Counted from the first letter of the stretch, positions 9,577 to 19,790 are shown. The stretch: 64,000 bases of DNA from Paraburkholderia sp. Tr-20389 (GCF_017104565.1 NZ_JAAGPD010000054.1:1-64000), one strand, 5' to 3'. Program-made: numbers and translations. Notes: generated from the sequence alone by a model not told the origin.

Positions 9577-9599
9577 TCTTCTTACATCCGTACGACGTT

Positions 9600-11702
9600 T
9601 TAAGCAGGCACCGACTCCGCCGCCTGCCGGCGCGACCACACGCGATGCTGGCCGGCTGCATCGATGAACGCCTTCAGCACGGCGTCCACCTTGCCGTCAT
9701 CGCCGATGGATACGCCATCGGCCTTCTCCGGCAGATGCGTCGCGCTCAACAGTTCCTTACCCGCGCCGATCGCTGCAATCGCCTTCAGATGCCGGAACGC
9801 TTCGAGCACGAAATGGCGCGCATCGCCCGATTGCGCGAGCGTCTTCGCCCCCTGCTCGCCGCCCACCACCACGACGCCGTCGAACATGATCGACGGCATG
9901 CCGGAGATGGTCGCATCGGGATTCATGCCGTCGATGGGCGCGAGTGTCGGCGCGATCACCAACGGCGTCGCGCCTTCCGCCTTCAGCGCGGCCTGCACGC
10001 TTTTGATCGTCGCGCCATCGCTGCCCGGCGCGGCGAGCACCGCGACCTTGCGCGTCTTGATGCCCTTGACGCCCCGGTTCAGGAGACTCAACGCCGGCGA
10101 CGGCTTCTGCTTGCCCACCGCTCGCGCGCCCTTGCCGGGCTTCGGCAAGCCGAGGCCTTCGGCGACGGTCGCAGCGAGGTCCGAATCGAAGTTCGCGAGA
10201 ATCTCGTTGACGACGCGCGCGCGAATCTCGGGCTTCGTCACCTTGCCGAGTTCGAACTGATACGCGAGCGCGATATGCTCCTTCTCGACATCGCTCATGC
10301 TCTGATAAAAGAGCGCAGCCTGCGAGAAGTGATCGGCAAACGACTCGCTGCGCACGCGGATCTTCGTACCTTCCATCGGCTCCGCATAGCTTTCGAAGCC
10401 GCCATCCGTTGCAGCAGGATCCGTCTCCCTGGGCCACGCGTCGTTCAGCGAGTTCGGCTCATATGAAGCCTGGCCGACGTTGATGGTCTGTCTGTGCATG
10501 CCGTCGCGCTGATTGTTCACGTTCGGGCTGATGGGACGATTGATCGGAATCTCATGGAAGTTCGGCCCGCCGAGCCGGCTGATCTGCGTATCGGTGTACG
10601 AGAACAGACGACCTTGCAGCAGCGGATCGTTCGTGAAGTCGATGCCCGGTACCACGTGTCCGGGGTGGAAAGCCACCTGCTCCGTTTCGGCGAAGAAGTT
10701 GTCGGGATTGCGGTTCAACGTCATCTTGCCGATGATCTTCACGGGCACGATTTCCTCGGGTACGAGCTTGGTCGGATCGAGCAGATCGAAGCCGAACGAA
10801 TCCTGATCCTTCTCTTCAATGATCTGCACGCCGAGTTCGAACTCAGGGTAGTCACCGCGTTCGATCGCTTCCCACAGGTCTCGGCGATGGAAATCGGGAT
10901 CCTTGCCCGCGAGTTTCTGCGCTTCGTCCCACAACACCGAATACGAGCCGAGCACGGGCCGCCAGTGAAGCTTCACGAGACGCATGGCGCCTTTCGCGTT
11001 GATGAAGCGGAACGTGTGGATGCCGAAGCCTTCCATCGTTCGCAGGCTGCGCGGAATCGCGCGATCCGACATCGTCCACAGCACCATGTGCGCGGACTCG
11101 GGCACGAGCGACACGAAGTCCCAGAACGTGTCGTGCGCGGAGCCGCCCGTCGGCATTTCGTTCGGCGCTTCGGGCTTCACGGCATGCACGAAGTCGGGAA
11201 ACTTGATCGCATCCTGAATGAAGAACACGGGCATGTTGTTACCGACCAGATCGTAATTGCCTTCGGACGTGTAGAACTTCGTTGCGAAGCCACGCACGTC
11301 GCGGACGGTATCGGCCGAACCGCGCGGACCTTGCACGGTGGAAAAACGCACATACACGGGCGTCTGCACCGAAGGGTCCTGCAAAAAGGCCGCTTTCGTG
11401 CATTCGGCCATCGACTCGTACACCTGAAACACGCCATGCGCCGCCGAGCCACGCGCATGGACGATGCGCTCGGGAATGCGCTCATGATCGAAGTGCGTGA
11501 TTTTTTCACGCATGATGAAATCTTCGAGCAACGACGGACCGCGCGGCCCCGCGCGCAACGTGTTCTGGTTGTCGGCGATTTTCACGCCCTGATTCGTGCG
11601 CAGTGCTTCGTTTTTCGGCCGCGCGCGCGAACCTTCGAGATCCTTCGATTTGAGATCTTCCGCCGGCGCGGAAGACGACGGATTGCGCTGCTTGCTTGCC
11701 AT
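9600..11702 (-). CDS. katE: Monofunctional large-subunit catalase HPII
   Basis: The 700-residue protein degrades hydrogen peroxide using heme. The start at ATG 11702 follows AAGGAG; upstream in-frame codons are GC-rich noise. Residues 40-500 are the catalase core: the distal His82 in [24 protein letters not shown], and the proximal heme-ligand region [14 protein letters not shown]. Residues about 550-690 form the flavodoxin/DJ-1-like C-terminal domain typical of clade-2 large catalases such as E. coli KatE. Large catalases are usually stationary-phase enzymes. It lies divergent to a glycine-rich secreted protein. Confidence 0.93.
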   Translation of the reverse strand: MASKQRNPSSSAPAEDLKSKDLEGSRARPKNEALRTNQGVKIADNQNTLRAGPRGPSLLEDFIMREKITHFDHERIPERIVHARGSAAHGVFQVYESMAECTKAAFLQDPSVQTPVYVRFSTVQGPRGSADTVRDVRGFATKFYTSEGNYDLVGNNMPVFFIQDAIKFPDFVHAVKPEAPNEMPTGGSAHDTFWDFVSLVPESAHMVLWTMSDRAIPRSLRTMEGFGIHTFRFINAKGAMRLVKLHWRPVLGSYSVLWDEAQKLAGKDPDFHRRDLWEAIERGDYPEFELGVQIIEEKDQDSFGFDLLDPTKLVPEEIVPVKIIGKMTLNRNPDNFFAETEQVAFHPGHVVPGIDFTNDPLLQGRLFSYTDTQISRLGGPNFHEIPINRPISPNVNNQRDGMHRQTINVGQASYEPNSLNDAWPRETDPAATDGGFESYAEPMEGTKIRVRSESFADHFSQAALFYQSMSDVEKEHIALAYQFELGKVTKPEIRARVVNEILANFDSDLAATVAEGLGLPKPGKGARAVGKQKPSPALSLLNRGVKGIKTRKVAVLAAPGSDGATIKSVQAALKAEGATPLVIAPTLAPIDGMNPDATISGMPSIMFDGVVVVGGEQGAKTLAQSGDARHFVLEAFRHLKAIAAIGAGKELLSATHLPEKADGVSIGDDGKVDAVLKAFIDAAGQHRVWSRRQAAESVPA

Positions 11703-11914
11703 CGGTAGGGCTCCTTTGTTTGAGGAATGGCGCGCGACGTATCGAGCGTACGCGGCCTGCATCGTCGATGGACGGTGCAAGCAGTGTTCCTGGCGCTCAG
11801 CCAGGCAAGTGTCCTGGGGAGCGGCACAGGGTTTGCGCAAAGAAAGACACGGGTGGGTCGAAAGCATCGACTCGCCGACTGGTGAAGATTCAACCATCTC
11901 CTGGAGGTTCGACC

Positions 11915-12319
11915 ATGAAAAGCACGACGAAAAAGGTACTCGCCACTGCCCTCGTGATGGCTCTGTCCGGTGGTGTCTACGCTCAGGGTGCAGGTGCAGG
12001 CGGAGGCGCGGGCGGTAACGGCGCAGGCGGCAGTTCGTCCGGCAACGGCGTCGGTGCGGGCGGCGGCAACACGGGCGGCGCAGGCGGCGTAGCGACGCCG
12101 GGCGCCAACATGAACCGCATGCCGCGCGGCAGCACGAACGACAGCGGCTACGGCACGCCTGGCACGACGGGAACGGGCGGCGGCGCGGGCACGGGCACGG
12201 GCGCGACGCCGAACAGCATGAGCCGCTCGTACAACGGTAACAACGGTACGACGCAGCAACGCGGCACGATGCAGCAGAACGGCACGATGCAGCCTGGCAC
12301 CAACCAGGGCGGCCAGTGA
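11915..12319 (+). CDS. Secreted glycine-rich protein
   Basis: This 134-residue protein starts behind CTGGAGG and has a signal peptide (KKVLATALVMALSGGVYAQG, probable cleavage after VYA). The mature part is almost entirely G, A, N, T and S, with many GGAGG and GTMQQNGTMQ-type repeats and no cysteine, so it is probably disordered and exported to the periplasm or outside. I recognise no function. It is divergent from katE across about 210 bp and ends before a strong terminator. Confidence 0.75.
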   Translation: MKSTTKKVLATALVMALSGGVYAQGAGAGGGAGGNGAGGSSSGNGVGAGGGNTGGAGGVATPGANMNRMPRGSTNDSGYGTPGTTGTGGGAGTGTGATPNSMSRSYNGNNGTTQQRGTMQQNGTMQPGTNQGGQ

Positions 12320-12367
12320 CGCTGCGTGACGGGCTCGTAACTTCGTAAGAGTGCGTTCTCATGCAGG

Positions 12368-12396
12368 CGCCCCGGCGTTCATCGGACGCCGGGGCG
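12368..12396 (+). terminator. Intrinsic terminator after the glycine-rich gene
   Basis: An 11-bp GC-rich stem (CGCCCCGGCGT with ACGCCGGGGCG) is followed by TTTT. Confidence 0.85.
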
Positions 12397-12520
12397 TTTT
12401 GCATTCCTGGTCAATAATGCGTCAACGCGAACTTCCAGCCCGTTGCGCAAGTCCATCGATGCACAGGCCAACACCTTACCGACACCGCCTGATTCCCGCG
12501 CAGACAGCCCGGAGACAAAC

Positions 12521-13555
12521 GTGAGCCAACAGACGGACCTGATCGTCGCGCGTCCCGAAGGTTTGTACTGCCCGCAAGGCGACTTCCATATCGATCCGTG
12601 GCAACCCGTCGAGCGCGCCGTGATCACACACGCTCATGCCGATCACGCGCGCTTCGGGCATCGCCGCTACCTGGCCGCCGAGCCCGGCGCGCTCGTGCTG
12701 CAATCGCGGCTGCCGGGCATCAATCTGCAAACACTGGAATACGGCGAGCGCATCGCGATCAACGGCGTCGACGTGTCGCTGCATCCGGCGGGACATGTGC
12801 TCGGTTCGGCGCAAGTACGCGTCGAATATCGCGGCGAAGTATGGGTCGCATCCGGCGACTACAAGCTCGACCCCGATCCCACCTGCGCGCCGTTCGAGCC
12901 CGTGCGCTGTCACACCTTCATCACCGAATCGACCTTCGGCCTGCCCATCTACCGCTGGGATGCGCCGCAAACCGTGTTCGACGACATCGACAGCTGGTGG
13001 CGCCATAACGCGGCAACGGGCCGCGCTTCCGTGCTGTTCTGCTATTCGTTCGGCAAGGCGCAGCACATACTCGCGGGCGTCGATGCGGGCATCGGGCCGA
13101 TCTTCTGTCACGGCGCCGTCGAACCGCTGAATCGCGCGTATCGTGCGGCGGGTGTCGCGCTGCCGCCCGTGCAACTGGTGAGCGACATTCCCGCAAAGAA
13201 CAAGGAGGCCTTCCGGCAAGCACTCGTGATCGCGCCGCCCTCGGCGCAAGGCAGCGCGTGGCTGCGGCGCTTCGGCGACTTCAGCGACGCGTTCGCCTCG
13301 GGCTGGATGCGCTTGCGCGGCACGCGCCGGCGACGCGGCGTCGATCGCGGCTTCGTGTTGTCCGATCATGCGGACTGGCCCGGATTGCAAACGGCCATCG
13401 CCGCGACGGGCGCGCAGCGTGTGATCGTCACGCACGGCCAGGTCGAGCCGATGGTGCGCTGGCTGCGCGAACAGGGACTCGAAGCAGGTGCTTTCGCCAC
13501 CGAGTATGGCGACGACGCGATCGAAGCCGATGCGGCGGCGCCCGAAACATCATGA
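12521..13555 (+). CDS. Ligase-associated DNA exonuclease (metallo-beta-lactamase/beta-CASP type)
   Basis: The preferred start is GTG at 12521 behind GGAGA, giving 344 residues; an earlier in-frame ATG at 12443 adds an unstructured leader. The metal motif THAHADH (His37, His39, Asp41, His42) sits early, followed by HPAGHVLGSAQV, SGDYKLDPD and LSDHADW, and THGQVEPM near the C-terminus. This is the nuclease partner of stand-alone ATP-dependent DNA ligases, and its stop overlaps the start of such a ligase by four bases. The pair is thought to act in DNA end processing and repair; the Lhr-type helicase often found with it is absent here. Confidence 0.87.
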   Translation: MSQQTDLIVARPEGLYCPQGDFHIDPWQPVERAVITHAHADHARFGHRRYLAAEPGALVLQSRLPGINLQTLEYGERIAINGVDVSLHPAGHVLGSAQVRVEYRGEVWVASGDYKLDPDPTCAPFEPVRCHTFITESTFGLPIYRWDAPQTVFDDIDSWWRHNAATGRASVLFCYSFGKAQHILAGVDAGIGPIFCHGAVEPLNRAYRAAGVALPPVQLVSDIPAKNKEAFRQALVIAPPSAQGSAWLRRFGDFSDAFASGWMRLRGTRRRRGVDRGFVLSDHADWPGLQTAIAATGAQRVIVTHGQVEPMVRWLREQGLEAGAFATEYGDDAIEADAAAPETS

Positions 13556-15237
13556 AGCGCTTTGCCACGCTCTACACGGCACTCGACGCGACCACGTCGA
13601 CGCGCGACAAGCTCGACGCGCTGATCGCCTACTTCCATGCCGCGCCACCCGAAGACGCGGCGTGGGCGTCGTATTTTCTGGCCGGCGGCAAGCCGCGCCA
13701 GTCGGTGCCCACACGCCTGCTTACCGAGATCGCGCGTACCCGCGCGGGTCTGCCCGAGTGGCTGTTCGAAGAGTCGTATCAGGCCGTCGGCGATCTCGCG
13801 GAGACCATCGCGCATGTGCTGCCGCCCGCCGCGCGCACGTCGGAGCTGGGGCTCACGCAATGGATCGAAGAACGCATCCTGACGCTTCGCGGCGCATCGC
13901 CGGACACACTGCGCGAGCGTCTCGTCGCGTACTGGGACGAACTCGACTGGAGCGGCCGCTTTCTGTTCACGAAGCTGATCGGCGGCGGCTTTCGCGTGGG
14001 TGTCGCACGGCAGCTCGTGGTGCGCGCGCTCGCCGATGTCGCGGGCGTCGACCACAAGCTGATCGCGCAGCGCATGGTCGGCTGGACGGATTCGAGCCAG
14101 CCGCCCGACGCCGCGCGTTATCTGCGCCTCATCGCACCCGCGCCTTCCGACGATGCAAACGGCGATGCTGAAGCCGCGCTCGCTCGTCACGAGAGCGAGC
14201 GCGGCCTGCCCTATCCGTTCTTTCTCGCGCATCCGCTGCAAGCCGATCCGGCGACACTCGGCGAGCCGTCGTCGTGGCTCGCCGAATGGAAGTGGGACGG
14301 CATACGCGCGCAAGTGGTGAAGCGCGATGGCCGCGTGTGGGTGTGGTCGCGCGGCGAAGATCTGATCACGGACCGCTTTCCCGAAGTCGTCGCGTTGGGC
14401 GAAGCGCTGCCGGACGGTCATGTGCTCGACGGCGAAATTCTCGCGTGGGAACCCGACGCGCTCGCGCCACTGCCGTTCGCACGGTTGCAACCGCGCATCA
14501 CGCGCAAGTCGCTGACAAAGCGCGTGCTCGCCGAATCGCCCGCCACGTTTCTCGCGTACGATCTGCTCGAAGCACGCGGCGACGATCTGCGCATGCAGCC
14601 GCTGCAAGAACGGCGTGCGAGGCTCGACATGCTTGGCGCGACGCTCGCCGGTACGCTCGCGAAAGATCTGCTGCGCGTGTCGCCGCTCGTCGACGCACAC
14701 GACTGGGATGCACTCGCCGCGCTGCGCGGTGAAAGCCGCGCACGCGGCGTCGAAGGCCTGATGCTCAAGGAACGCGCGTCGATGTATGGCGTCGGACGCA
14801 CAAAAGCGGCGGGCACGTGGTGGAAATGGAAGATCGATCCGTTTGCGATCGATGCCGTGCTGATCTACGCGCAACGCGGCCACGGCCGGCGCGCGAGCCT
14901 CTACACCGATTTCACGTTCGCCGTGTGGGACGAAGCGGACGGCGTACGCACGCTCGTGCCCTTCGCGAAGGCCTATTCGGGCCTGACAGATGACGAGATG
15001 CGCGAGGTCGACGCGATCGTGCGCAAGACGACCGTCGAAAAGTTCGGCCCTGTACGCAGCGTCACGCCGACGCTCGTGTTCGAGATCGGCTTCGAAGGGA
15101 TTCAGTCGAGCCCTCGCCACAAATCCGGCGTGGCCGTGCGCTTTCCGCGCATGCTGCGCTGGCGCACAGACAAGCATATCGACGACGCCGACACGCTGGC
15201 GACACTCAAGGGCTTCATCGACGAACGCGCACGCTGA
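13552..15237 (+). CDS. ATP-dependent DNA ligase (nuclease-associated type)
   Basis: The 561-residue protein has an N-terminal DNA-binding helical domain (about 1-220), then the nucleotidyltransferase domain with the adenylated Lys247 in motif I (EWKWDGIR), motif III-like ATFLAYDLLEA, motif IV GVEGLMLKE and motif V TWWKWKIDP, and a C-terminal OB-fold with GFEGIQSSPRHKSGVAVRFP. It should seal nicks using ATP, in contrast to the NAD-dependent replicative ligase. ATGA overlap with the exonuclease gene shows translational coupling. It is not a LigD fusion, because no polymerase or phosphoesterase domain is attached. Confidence 0.9.
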   Translation: MKRFATLYTALDATTSTRDKLDALIAYFHAAPPEDAAWASYFLAGGKPRQSVPTRLLTEIARTRAGLPEWLFEESYQAVGDLAETIAHVLPPAARTSELGLTQWIEERILTLRGASPDTLRERLVAYWDELDWSGRFLFTKLIGGGFRVGVARQLVVRALADVAGVDHKLIAQRMVGWTDSSQPPDAARYLRLIAPAPSDDANGDAEAALARHESERGLPYPFFLAHPLQADPATLGEPSSWLAEWKWDGIRAQVVKRDGRVWVWSRGEDLITDRFPEVVALGEALPDGHVLDGEILAWEPDALAPLPFARLQPRITRKSLTKRVLAESPATFLAYDLLEARGDDLRMQPLQERRARLDMLGATLAGTLAKDLLRVSPLVDAHDWDALAALRGESRARGVEGLMLKERASMYGVGRTKAAGTWWKWKIDPFAIDAVLIYAQRGHGRRASLYTDFTFAVWDEADGVRTLVPFAKAYSGLTDDEMREVDAIVRKTTVEKFGPVRSVTPTLVFEIGFEGIQSSPRHKSGVAVRFPRMLRWRTDKHIDDADTLATLKGFIDERAR

Positions 15238-15311
15238 TGTCACCTTCTTTGTGCATTCTAGCCAACGGTGTCAAAATATCGCTTTGAGCATTTCCCGACC
15301 GAGGCAAAAAC

Positions 15312-15893
15312 ATGGCTGGAGTTCGTCAGTTCAATGAAGACGACGCCTTCGCGCAAGCGCTGGACGTATTCTGGCGCAAGGGCTTTCGCGCGACGTCGAT
15401 GCTGGATCTCGCGGAGGCGACGGGCGTCCAGCGCGGCTCGCTGTACAACGCATATGGCGACAAGGAAGAGATCTTCATGCGCGTGTTCGACCGCTATGCG
15501 CAGCGCTTCATCGCGGACGCACGCAAAGCGCTCGACAAGCCCGATCTGCACGATGCACTGACCTCGTTCTTCACGTTCGCGATCCGTTCGATCACGCAGG
15601 GCACGCCCACGCGCGGCTGCCTGTCGACGAAAACGGCCGTCGAGATCGATCCGGACTCGCCGCGTCCGCGCGAAGCGTTGCAGGCCATGCTCGATGCGCT
15701 CGAAGGGGCCGTGCTCGCCGTGCTCGACACCAAGGAAGCGCGCGCACAACTGACGCTGCCGCCGCAGCAGGCCGCGAATCTGATCGTCACGACCACGCGC
15801 GGCATCGCGGTGATGGAGCGCGTGTACGGCGATCCAAAGAAGCTGAAGCAGACCGCATTTGCGCTCGTCGATGCGCTGGTGCGCAAGCACTGA
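15312..15893 (+). CDS. TetR-family transcriptional regulator
   Basis: The 193-residue protein has an N-terminal TetR HTH (about 15-60, LDLAEATGVQRGSLYNAYGD) and a helical ligand domain with the GCLSTKTAVE segment seen in AcrR/YxaF-type regulators. No divergent or downstream target is obvious: the next gene is convergent. Ligand and targets are unknown. Confidence 0.87.
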   Translation: MAGVRQFNEDDAFAQALDVFWRKGFRATSMLDLAEATGVQRGSLYNAYGDKEEIFMRVFDRYAQRFIADARKALDKPDLHDALTSFFTFAIRSITQGTPTRGCLSTKTAVEIDPDSPRPREALQAMLDALEGAVLAVLDTKEARAQLTLPPQQAANLIVTTTRGIAVMERVYGDPKKLKQTAFALVDALVRKH

Positions 15894-15924
15894 TCAACTC
15901 AGCCTTGCAACCGTTCTCGATGCG

Positions 15925-16707
15925 TCAATCGATTCGCGTCGCGCGGTAGGCGTACGTGACATACGGCACGGTCACGACATCGCGCGATGCAAGCGCCGGC
16001 TCCGATGCAATCAGCGCACGCACGTCGCGCTCGACTTCAGCCCATGCTTCGGGCGGCAACGCGAGAATGAAGCTCGTCGAATGGACGCGCGTCACGATCA
16101 CATCTTCGACGGCACCCGTATGTCCATGCGGCATGTGTCGCTCTTCCAGCGCACTGAAACCTTCGGCGGGAAAAGCATGGCGCCACTCGCCCGTGTGATA
16201 GCGCGGCGCGTCGCCTTCACGCGCATTGACGATGGCATCGAGTTGCGCCACCCACGGCACGCGCGCATCGCGCACGTTCCAGACGAGCCCGAGATGTCCT
16301 CCCGGTTTCAGCACGCGCCGGATTTCAGCGAGCGCTTCGCGCGATGCGAACCAGTGAAACGACTGTGCGCAGAGCACGGCATCGACGGATGCATCGCCCA
16401 AGGGCAATTGCTGCGCCGTGCCTTCGCGCACGTCGACCTGCGGCAGCGCCGCTTTGAGCTTCTCGCGCATCTGCGCAACGGGTTCGATCGCGATCACTTG
16501 CGCGCCCGTTTCGACGAGGCGCGGCGTGAACTTGCCCGTGCCTGCGCCGAGATCGACGGCGACTTTGGCGGCCCCGAGCGCCAGATCGTTTTCCAGCCAG
16601 TCTGCCAGTTCCGGCGGATAGTCGGGCCGCCCTTTCACATAGGTGTCGGCGCCCTTCGTATAGCCTTCGGACGCGGCGTGGTGAACATGGGGTGTGTCTT
16701 GATTCAT
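15925..16707 (-). CDS. Class I SAM-dependent methyltransferase
   Basis: The 260-residue protein has motif I VAVDLGAGTGKFTPRL, an acidic IAIEPV strand, DAVLCAQSFHWF and GGHLGLVWNVRD, all in the order expected for a UbiE/BioC-like Rossmann methyltransferase. It acts in the cytoplasm; the substrate cannot be told. It stands alone, convergent with the TetR gene. Confidence 0.87.
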   Translation of the reverse strand: MNQDTPHVHHAASEGYTKGADTYVKGRPDYPPELADWLENDLALGAAKVAVDLGAGTGKFTPRLVETGAQVIAIEPVAQMREKLKAALPQVDVREGTAQQLPLGDASVDAVLCAQSFHWFASREALAEIRRVLKPGGHLGLVWNVRDARVPWVAQLDAIVNAREGDAPRYHTGEWRHAFPAEGFSALEERHMPHGHTGAVEDVIVTRVHSTSFILALPPEAWAEVERDVRALIASEPALASRDVVTVPYVTYAYRATRID

Positions 16708-16914
16708 GGCGGTGATCCGGCGTATAGAAGATGATCATTGTGAACGATCCATTTACACGCGAGCAATTGACCAGCGCTCGATAATCCGTGACGCACTGCC
16801 GCATCACGTTCATGCGAGGAATGGGCATCGCTCTTGCGTGACTGTCACGCGCGCGATCGCAGCGCGATAATGGTTCTCACGCTTCAGCGCATTTGAAGCG
16901 CATGGAGATCGGCG

Positions 16915-17241
16915 ATGCAAGGCAGCCAGCTCACCGTGTTCGCGGCCACCACCGGCCCGCGCAAGCATCATCAGACAACAGTCGGCTGGATCCTCGACGA
17001 AGCGCGCCAGGCGGGCATTCAGGGTGCAACGGTGGTCGAGGTCAGCGAATGCATCGACGTGCACGGCAAATATCACGCGGCGCGCTTCGTCGAACTCGCC
17101 GATCAGCCCGTCGCCATCACGCTCGCAGGAGAAGACGCCCGCGTGGATGCGCTGCTCGACCGTCTGCGGCAAGGCAACGTGCCGCTCTTCTATACCCGCT
17201 GCGCAGTCGAATACGAGGTGCTGGGCAGCGGCGTTCCATGA
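16915..17241 (+). CDS. DUF190 protein (first of two)
   Basis: This 108-residue protein belongs to DUF190, which has a PII-like ferredoxin fold. Conserved parts are the GCQLT/GSQLT start, HQTTVGWIL and the central GATVVEVSECID. Members often sit next to the fluoride exporter CrcB or cation transporters, but no such gene is here. A TfoX-like gene and a second DUF190 gene (17730) follow, suggesting a small operon. Function is not established. Confidence 0.8.
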   Translation: MQGSQLTVFAATTGPRKHHQTTVGWILDEARQAGIQGATVVEVSECIDVHGKYHAARFVELADQPVAITLAGEDARVDALLDRLRQGNVPLFYTRCAVEYEVLGSGVP

Positions 17242-17334
17242 AAGCGCGTAATCTGCTTGAGATCTGACACACACGCTTATCGACACGCGCACCCGTTGCA
17301 GTGCAACGCGAATCCGGGCGACAGGAGAAACGCG

Positions 17335-17733
17335 ATGAAAACAGAGCCACGACTCTTGCATGATGTCGGACTGTTCGATGCCGTGTTCGCTTGCATTCAC
17401 GACAAGGATCCATCCGTGCGCGCAGGCACGATGTTCGGCTGCCCGGCTGCCTTCGTCGATTCGCAGCTCGCGTTTTGCGTGTACGGCAGCGGAATCGGCA
17501 TCAAGCTGCCTGCGGAACGCGCAGCGATGCTGGTGGACGCCGGCCGTGCGTTCGCCTTTCAGCCGTATGGCCGCTCCGCGATGCGCGAGTGGGTCGAGAT
17601 TCGCATACCGCGCGAGCGGGTCGGCGAAATCGCTTCCGTGCTGATCGAAGCGGTCGACTATGCGCGGCATCATGTGAGCCATGTGGGCGGCAAGGTTCCG
17701 TCTGCTGCGGCTTCGCACGCGCAGCGCCGATGA
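17335..17733 (+). CDS. TfoX N-terminal/YjbR-like protein
   Basis: The 132-residue ORF starts at ATG 17335 behind ACAGGAG. The region MFGCPAAFVDSQLAFCVYGS followed by GIGIKLPAERA, a gap and WVEIRI is the pattern of TfoX_N/MmcQ-YjbR-like folds. It is much shorter than competence regulator TfoX and has only the N-terminal-type domain. It overlaps the next DUF190 gene by four bases. Role unknown. Confidence 0.6.
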   Translation: MKTEPRLLHDVGLFDAVFACIHDKDPSVRAGTMFGCPAAFVDSQLAFCVYGSGIGIKLPAERAAMLVDAGRAFAFQPYGRSAMREWVEIRIPRERVGEIASVLIEAVDYARHHVSHVGGKVPSAAASHAQRR

Positions 17734-18110
17734 GCGATGCGATGAACGGCTGTCAATTGACCTTCTTCACCGAGCGCAGCCGCAAGCACGGTCATCAGAC
17801 CGTGTGCGAATGGCTGCTGCACGAGGCACGCGCGCTCGGCATACGGGGCGCGACTGTCGTCAACTGCGCGCAGGGCGTCGGCCATGCGGGCGCACACCAT
17901 GCAGCGCATGCGCTCTCGCTCAGCGACCAGCCGCAACAGATCATCCTCGCCACGACAGATGACGAAGCGGACCGTCTGCTCGACATCGTGCGCGCGGCGA
18001 ACGTTCATGTGTTCTTCACGCGCGTGCCCGTGGAATTCGGCTGGATCGGCGACGATGCAGCCGCCGGTCCGCCGAAGCATCACGGTCTTTTCAGGCGCCA
18101 CTCGAGCTGA
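17730..18110 (+). CDS. DUF190 protein (second of two)
   Basis: This 126-residue protein is a paralogue of the 16915 product (NGCQLTFFTERSRKHGHQTV, GIRGATVVNCAQG). Its ATG overlaps the TfoX-like stop (ATGA). The C-terminus has a histidine- and proline-rich extension (PPKHHGLFRRH). Duplicate copies in one operon could form a heteromeric PII-like ring; this is an inference. Confidence 0.8.
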   Translation: MSDAMNGCQLTFFTERSRKHGHQTVCEWLLHEARALGIRGATVVNCAQGVGHAGAHHAAHALSLSDQPQQIILATTDDEADRLLDIVRAANVHVFFTRVPVEFGWIGDDAAAGPPKHHGLFRRHSS

Positions 18111-18297
18111 CGCTGCACGCCGGGGCCTGCGCGATTCGCGGCGCTGCTGCGCGCGATCGGACTCGTGCGGACAGGCTCGCGCGTGAGCCGATGGCAGCTG
18201 GCGTGCCGTGTTCCAAGTGCCGTTGTAATCACAACGTCATGGCATTTCGCGTACGGGCTATGCAATAATCAACGCTCACTTACATCGCTCGCCGCCC

Positions 18298-19713
18298 GTG
18301 CTGCTTGCCATCAAGGCTTTTATCGCTCCTGTCATCGTCGCCTGCGCGATGTTCATGGAGAGCGTCGATGCGAATGTCATCGTCACTGCGCTGCCCGAGA
18401 TGGCGCGCGCCTTCGGCCGGGATCCCGTCACGCTGAAAATCGCCGTCACCAGTTACGTGCTGGGGCTCGGCGTGTTCATTCCCGTTTGCGGATGGCTGGC
18501 CGACCGTTTCGGCGCGCGTTCGGTGTTCCGCACGGCGATCGGCATTTTCGTGGTTGGCTCGCTGCTGTGCGCGGCGTCGACGTCGCTCGCCACCTTCACC
18601 GTCGCGCGCTTCATTCAGGGCGTGGGCGGCGCGATGATGGTGCCCGTTGGACGCATCATCATTTTCCGCGTGGTGGAGCGCTCGGAGTACGTGCGCGCGA
18701 TGAACTACCTGAGCGTGCCGGCGATGCTCGGGCCCGCGGCTGGGCCGCTGCTCGGCGGCTTCATCACGACGTATCTGCACTGGCGGCTGATTTTCTTCAT
18801 CAACATTCCCGTCGGCATTCTCGGCATCTGGCTCACGAACAAGTACATCAAGAACACGCGCGAGCCGCATCCCGGTCCGCTCGACTGGACGGGCTTCGTT
18901 TTGTCGGCGGGTGGTGCCTCGCTGTTTCTGCTGGGGCTGTCGCTCACCGACGGCGAACTCGTGACGGTCACGACAGCGACGGTGATGACGCTGGTTGGCG
19001 CGGTGATGCTCGGCGTTTATGTGCTGTATGCGCGGCGCGTCGAGCGTCCTTTGCTCGACTTGCGGTTCTTCCGCGTGCCGACGTTTCAGGCGAGCGTGCT
19101 GGGTGGCTCGCTGTTTCGCATCGGGCTGGGCGCCGTGCCGTTTCTGCTGCCGCTGGTGCTGCAGGAAGGGCTTGGCATGAGCGCGTTCGAGTCGGGGCTG
19201 ATCACGTGCGCGTCGGCGTTTGGCGGCATGTTCATGCGCACGATGGCCGCGACCGTGTTGCGGCGCTGGGGCTTTCGCACGGTGCTGATGTACAACGCGG
19301 CGTATTCGGGCATTGCGATTGCCGCGTGCGGCGGGTTCTTTCCGGGCACGCCGACGTGGCTGATCTGGGTCATCGTGTTGCTGGGCGGCTTCTTTCCGGC
19401 TTTGCAATTCACGAGTCTCAACTCGATGACTTATGCGGAGATCGAAAGCCGCGACGTGGGGCGTGCGACGAGTCTCGGCAGTGTCGTGCAACAGATTTCG
19501 CTGGGGCTCGGGGTGACGGTTGCGGGGATCGTGCTTTCCATCACGCGGGCGTTGCATGGGCATGCGGCTTTGCAGTGGTCGGATTTCTGGCCCGCCTTCG
19601 TGGTTGTCGGGTTGTGTTCGGTTGCTTCTATTCCTGTTACCAGGCGGTTGGCGGCTAACGCCGGGGATGAGATTGTCAGGGGGAAGCGGGAAGTCACGAC
19701 TAAGGCGTCGTAG
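18298..19713 (+). CDS. MFS multidrug exporter, DHA2 (EmrB/QacA) family
   Basis: The 471-residue protein starts at GTG 18298 and has about 14 hydrophobic segments. It shows DHA2 motifs: MFMESVDANVIVTALPEMA in helix 1, GWLADRFGARSVFRTAI (motif A), RFIQGVGGAMMVPVGR (motif B) and GPAAGPLLGGFI (motif C). It should be a proton-driven exporter; the substrate is unknown. No membrane-fusion partner lies beside it, though EmrA-type partners are common for this class. Confidence 0.87.
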   Translation: MLLAIKAFIAPVIVACAMFMESVDANVIVTALPEMARAFGRDPVTLKIAVTSYVLGLGVFIPVCGWLADRFGARSVFRTAIGIFVVGSLLCAASTSLATFTVARFIQGVGGAMMVPVGRIIIFRVVERSEYVRAMNYLSVPAMLGPAAGPLLGGFITTYLHWRLIFFINIPVGILGIWLTNKYIKNTREPHPGPLDWTGFVLSAGGASLFLLGLSLTDGELVTVTTATVMTLVGAVMLGVYVLYARRVERPLLDLRFFRVPTFQASVLGGSLFRIGLGAVPFLLPLVLQEGLGMSAFESGLITCASAFGGMFMRTMAATVLRRWGFRTVLMYNAAYSGIAIAACGGFFPGTPTWLIWVIVLLGGFFPALQFTSLNSMTYAEIESRDVGRATSLGSVVQQISLGLGVTVAGIVLSITRALHGHAALQWSDFWPAFVVVGLCSVASIPVTRRLAANAGDEIVRGKREVTTKAS

Positions 19714-19790
19714 TAGCTGGTTTTTTTATGCGCCTGTGCGGCGCGGGCGTTTGCGATTTTTACGCCTGGCGCTGGAGTCTGCGTTATGCC

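Noticed and set aside
9600-12404. A 934-residue catalase with an N-terminal extension
   Set aside because: The first 234 codons are Ser/Arg/Cys-rich and overlap the secreted glycine-rich gene on the other strand. An ATG with AAGGAG at 11702 gives the normal KatE length.
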